In this document: positions 7,795 through 9,374 of the stretch, piece by piece
How positions within the stretch are numbered: position 1 is the stretch's first letter
Layout: every line of letters starts with the position of its first letter
Assembly: GCA_001751005.1 (NCBI GenBank)
Contig: MAXL01000108.1
Location: 1-9,374, forward strand
DNA length: 9,374 nucleotides
Source of the DNA: Desulfobacterales bacterium S5133MH16
Lineage (GTDB): Bacteria; Desulfobacterota; Desulfobacteria; Desulfobacterales; UBA11574
Direction of reading: 5' to 3'
Notes under the pieces: generated by a model
Told to the model about the DNA's origin: nothing
The model's input: the letters and a program-made list of their open reading frames with translations, nothing else
The model's database searches: none
Position numbers and translations under genes: made by a program

Positions 7795-7825
7795 TTGTAT
7801 CCGGGTCAATCAAAGACTGTATAAT
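7795..7825 (+). promoter_or_regulatory. Possible sigma-70 promoter with perfect -10 box
   Basis: TATAAT at 7820-7825 is a consensus -10. The nearest -35 candidate is TTGTAT (7795-7800) with a 19-base spacer, longer than ideal. Its start point would fall at about 7832, on the left edge of the large dyad, so a protein bound to the dyad would block it. If used, it would make a roughly 480-base leader before the acyltransferase. Confidence 0.3.
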
Positions 7826-7831
7826 AAGAAG

Positions 7832-7872
7832 ATGCACAGAAAAATGTGCATCATGCACATTTTTCTGTGCAT
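7832..7872. promoter_or_regulatory. Perfect 41-base dyad of two TGCACA-N6-TGTGCA sites, likely activator binding site
   Basis: Positions 7832-7851 and 7853-7872 are exact reverse complements around C7852. Each arm is itself a dyad, TGCACA-N6-TGTGCA (7833-7850 and 7854-7871), and the two centres are 21 bp apart, so they lie on the same helix face. The half-sites resemble the TGCAC/GTGCA halves of NtrC-type enhancers, but the site is 18 bp rather than the 17 bp usual for NtrC. The centre lies about 220-235 bases upstream of the sigma-54 promoter, within enhancer range, and about 260 bases from the regulator's start codon. The inferred binder is the regulator encoded at 6242-7594. Confidence 0.6.
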
Positions 7873-7917
7873 ATCTGCTATCTCCTTCTCCACGAATGCA
7901 CCTCGTTTATTAAAATT

Positions 7918-7954
7918 ATGAAGTTATATAACAAAATTTGTTATATAATTTCAT
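7918..7954. repeat. Second large AT-rich dyad
   Basis: Eighteen bases at 7918-7935 pair with 7937-7954 around A7936 with a single mismatch. The inner 25 bases (7924-7948) are a perfect palindrome. The sequence, ATGAAGTTATATAACAAA and its complement, is unrelated to the first dyad, so a different protein would be expected to bind. With little GC and no T-run it is not a normal terminator. It lies about 140-150 bases upstream of the sigma-54 start, where bending or activator binding would matter. Confidence 0.5.
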
Positions 7955-8042
7955 ATTAATGTAACCTCCCTTTAAACAAGGTTTTTTAATAAATTCTTAA
8001 ATAAAACCTATGTGATAACCGCTTTTTTCAATACATCGAACT

Positions 8043-8097
8043 CATAAGTCAGGCAGGTTCTGGCACGTTTTTTGTAGAAATATAAACACATAAGTCA
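8043..8097 (+). repeat. Nine-base direct repeats flanking the sigma-54 promoter
   Basis: CATAAGTCA occurs at 8043-8051 and 8089-8097, 46 bp apart, one copy on each side of the sigma-54 promoter. They may be protein sites or chance. Confidence 0.3.
8061..8076 (+). promoter_or_regulatory. Sigma-54 (-24/-12) promoter facing the acyltransferase
   Basis: TGGCACG-N4-TTGTA matches the consensus TGGCACG-N4-TTGCA at every defined base except C-to-T in the -12 GC. GG at 8062-8063 and G at 8074 have the required spacing. The predicted start is near 8086, leaving a leader of about 227 bases before the acyltransferase. The location, downstream of two dyads and next to a gene for a sigma-54 activator, strengthens the call. 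The altered -12 base lowers it. Confidence 0.6.
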
Positions 8098-8105
8098 ATG
8101 GATTG

Positions 8106-8301
8106 ATAGACATCGCACTGCATATAAAGGTTAAACGCAAACAGGACAAGTTCATCATACGTTCAATTCGGATATTTCGTAAAGAAAAATACGTTCATTC
8201 ACCCGTTGGTTCCGCGTCGCTCCTCAAATTTCATCTTGATGTTATCAATTATTTCCTAAATTTAAAGCTCAGTAGGCGGAGAAAAATTCCAAGACCACAA
8301 A
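8106..8301 (-). pseudogene. Decayed second copy of the RsbRD_N gene
   Basis: Plus-strand bases 8119-8140 are identical over 22 bases to 5577-5598, inside the intact RsbRD_N gene, and both copies lie on the same strand. Translated on the minus strand, this end reads DELVLFAFNLYMQC, against DQLAMIAFNLYMQC in the intact protein. Further upstream, resemblance continues in other frames: LEFFSAY-stop-AL against IQNFSPSQAV, IIDNIKMKFEE against IRENIKKGISEE, and NERIFLYE against EQLFNE. At least two frame changes and in-frame stops separate these pieces, and the N-terminal half and C-terminus are missing. It is therefore a truncated, non-functional relic. It lies antisense within the leader of the acyltransferase gene. 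Confidence 0.75.
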
Positions 8302-8306
8302 GGAGG
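8299..8306 (+). promoter_or_regulatory. Strong ribosome binding site of the acyltransferase
   Basis: AAAGGAGG, seven bases before the ATG at 8314, is close to a perfect anti-16S match and is stronger than any ribosome site of the dsr genes. It fixes the start of the acyltransferase. Confidence 0.85.
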
Positions 8307-8313
8307 TATTCTC

Positions 8314-9282
8314 ATGAAGATTAATTTAAGTTCTTTTCTGCAAAGGCGATTTAACATTTTTATGTGCAGGATGCTGGGGTGGAGAATCACCCTCTTTTAC
8401 ATGAGTATTTTGGGTAAATTATATTTTTTCTTTAACAGAAAAGAAAAACGGAAAATCAAAAAGGCTGTTAAAACAGTTTTTACAGGTCGTGACTACGAAT
8501 CCGAAATAAAACCTATTACAAGAGCCGTTTTTCGAGGCATATTATTTCATTACTACGAAAAATTTTTTAATGCCTATTCCACTACTGAAACATGGAAAGC
8601 CTTTTTTCGAACACACATAGAAAATAAAGGTATAACCTCTATAAATCAAGCACTTGGCAAAGGCAAGGGTGTTCTTTTAATCACCGGACATCTTGGGGGG
8701 GTCGAATTCATTCCGGGTTATCTGGCTTTAAATAATTACCCGGTAACAATTGTGGTAAAATTTTCAACAAACCGGCTTCGGGAAATATCAAATCAACGAG
8801 CCGGCGAAGTTTCAGCCAGATTTATTGACCCGGACAAGACCCCAAATATCATGAAAGCGATTTTTGACAATCTAAAAGAAAACCGGGTTGTGATAACCCA
8901 ATGTGACGAGATAGATAAATGGAGGCCCTGTCGTAATAATAAAATAAATTTTCTGGGCAAGCATATTTATATGGACAAAACAATAAATATTTTATCAAAA
9001 AGATGTAAAGCCGCTATTGTTTTCGGGGCTATGCACAGGGATTCTTGGCGTCGATATAAATTTATTACAACTTCTTGGGAAGAAATGACAAAACAGTATC
9101 AGCGCTCCATGGATATGTCCACCGGGGAGGTCGTGCTGAAATTTATGGAACATTATATATACAAATTTCCTGAAGAATGGTATCAATGGAAAAAATATCC
9201 GAAATTGGATATGTTTGCACCCACTGACGTCTTAACAGAAACACCGGCATCGATTCCCGTGCTTGAACCTTCCCTTGTTTGA
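8314..9282 (+). CDS. LpxL/HtrB-like lysophospholipid or lipid A acyltransferase
   Basis: This 322-residue protein belongs to the lipid A late acyltransferase (LpxL/HtrB) family, membrane-associated enzymes that transfer an acyl chain to a hydroxyacyl-sugar or related lipid. The catalytic HX4E motif is at H126-E131 in ITGHLGGVEF. The family's closing block appears as FPEEWYQWKKY (285-295), equivalent to the usual PEQW segment. A hydrophobic segment at about 20-41 may attach it to the inner membrane. It is basic overall and slightly longer than typical LpxL owing to a Pro/Thr-rich tail. The start is set by a strong ribosome site. It is transcribed away from the regulator. The sigma-54 promoter at 8061-8076 is its likely control element. 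The exact acceptor (lipid A, an ornithine or glycolipid, or another lipid) cannot be read from the sequence. Confidence 0.85.
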   Translation: MKINLSSFLQRRFNIFMCRMLGWRITLFYMSILGKLYFFFNRKEKRKIKKAVKTVFTGRDYESEIKPITRAVFRGILFHYYEKFFNAYSTTETWKAFFRTHIENKGITSINQALGKGKGVLLITGHLGGVEFIPGYLALNNYPVTIVVKFSTNRLREISNQRAGEVSARFIDPDKTPNIMKAIFDNLKENRVVITQCDEIDKWRPCRNNKINFLGKHIYMDKTINILSKRCKAAIVFGAMHRDSWRRYKFITTSWEEMTKQYQRSMDMSTGEVVLKFMEHYIYKFPEEWYQWKKYPKLDMFAPTDVLTETPASIPVLEPSLV

Positions 9283-9325
9283 GCCTGACCCCAGAGGAAT
9301 AGGCTACGCATTCCACGGGGCAGGC
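9283..9325. repeat. Imperfect hairpin just after the acyltransferase stop
   Basis: GCCTG and CCCC (9283-9287, 9289-9292) pair with GGGG and CAGGC (9317-9325), with one bulged base. An inner GGAAT/ATTCC stem is at 9296-9300 and 9310-9314. No T-run follows, so it is not a standard terminator. It may be a REP-like palindrome or a folded 3' end. The sequence after it, to 9374, shows no gene I can support. Confidence 0.4.
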
Positions 9326-9374
9326 GCCGGAATTGGGCAAAAGGGGGCGTTTTGCAAAGGTCTCATACTATAGG

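Larger units (their letters stand above)
7595..8105. other. Long AT-rich regulatory region between the regulator and the acyltransferase
   Basis: About 510 bases without a gene I can support. It holds two large dyads (7832-7872 and 7918-7954), a plus-strand TATAAT box (7820-7825), a sigma-54 promoter (8061-8076) and a pair of 9-base direct repeats (8043-8051, 8089-8097). The regulator's own promoter must also lie here but I could not place it with confidence. The part from 7595 to about 7790 shows nothing clear. Confidence 0.6.

Noticed and set aside
7780..7810. Minus-strand promoter for the regulator from TTGACC (7809-7804)
   Set aside because: No acceptable -10 lies at 16-18 bases. TATATT is reached only with a 20-base spacer, so I did not list it.
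7832..7872. The perfect dyad as a rho-independent terminator
   Set aside because: No T-run follows on either strand, no gene ends nearby, and the repeated inner dyads fit a protein-binding site better.
8103..8324. Plus-strand open frame of 73 codons before the acyltransferase
   Set aside because: It runs antisense through the RsbRD_N relic, has no ribosome site, overlaps the acyltransferase start and resembles no family.
1..9374. CRISPR arrays, tRNA/rRNA genes, insertion sequences
   Set aside because: No regularly spaced repeats, cloverleaf-like segments, transposase coding or terminal inverted repeats were seen on either strand.

Overview
The window comes from a sulfate- or sulfur-compound-reducing bacterium, most likely a member of Desulfobacterota (deltaproteobacterial type). 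The main evidence is a complete dsrMKJOP set encoding the membrane redox complex of dissimilatory sulfite reduction, without the dsrL/dsrN/dsrEFH neighbours usual in sulfur oxidisers. The DNA is moderately AT-rich, with AT-rich intergenic regions.

Layout. Positions 1-279 are the gene-free region downstream of dsrP and hold a convincing rho-independent terminator for the dsr transcript (225-257, minus). Positions 280-5326 carry dsrP, dsrO, dsrJ, dsrK and dsrM on the minus strand, transcribed in the order M-K-J-O-P with gaps of a few bases or short overlaps. A 182-residue RsbRD_N-type protein (5444-5992, minus) precedes dsrM in the same direction. A good sigma-70 promoter (6152-6180, minus) stands upstream of it, so RsbRD_N-dsrMKJOP is probably one operon. 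An NtrC-type sigma-54-activating response regulator (6242-7594, minus) lies just upstream. A long regulatory region follows (7595-8313), then an LpxL/HtrB-like acyltransferase on the plus strand (8314-9282).

How the parts fit. DsrM (dihaem b membrane subunit), DsrK (HdrD-like, cytoplasmic), DsrJ (trihaem c), DsrO (Tat-exported Fe-S protein) and DsrP (NrfD-like membrane subunit) form one transmembrane electron-transfer complex. It connects the menaquinone pool and periplasmic redox carriers to reduction of the DsrC trisulfide made by DsrAB. dsrAB and dsrC are not in the window.

The less expected part is the intergenic region between the regulator and the acyltransferase. It contains a perfect 41-base dyad built of two TGCACA-N6-TGTGCA sites 21 bp apart, a second near-perfect AT-rich dyad, and a near-consensus sigma-54 promoter facing the acyltransferase. 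It also holds a decayed, frameshifted second copy of the RsbRD_N gene that has no intact reading frame. I infer a local circuit in which the regulator binds the dyad(s) and activates the acyltransferase from the sigma-54 promoter. Nothing here shows directly that it also controls dsr.
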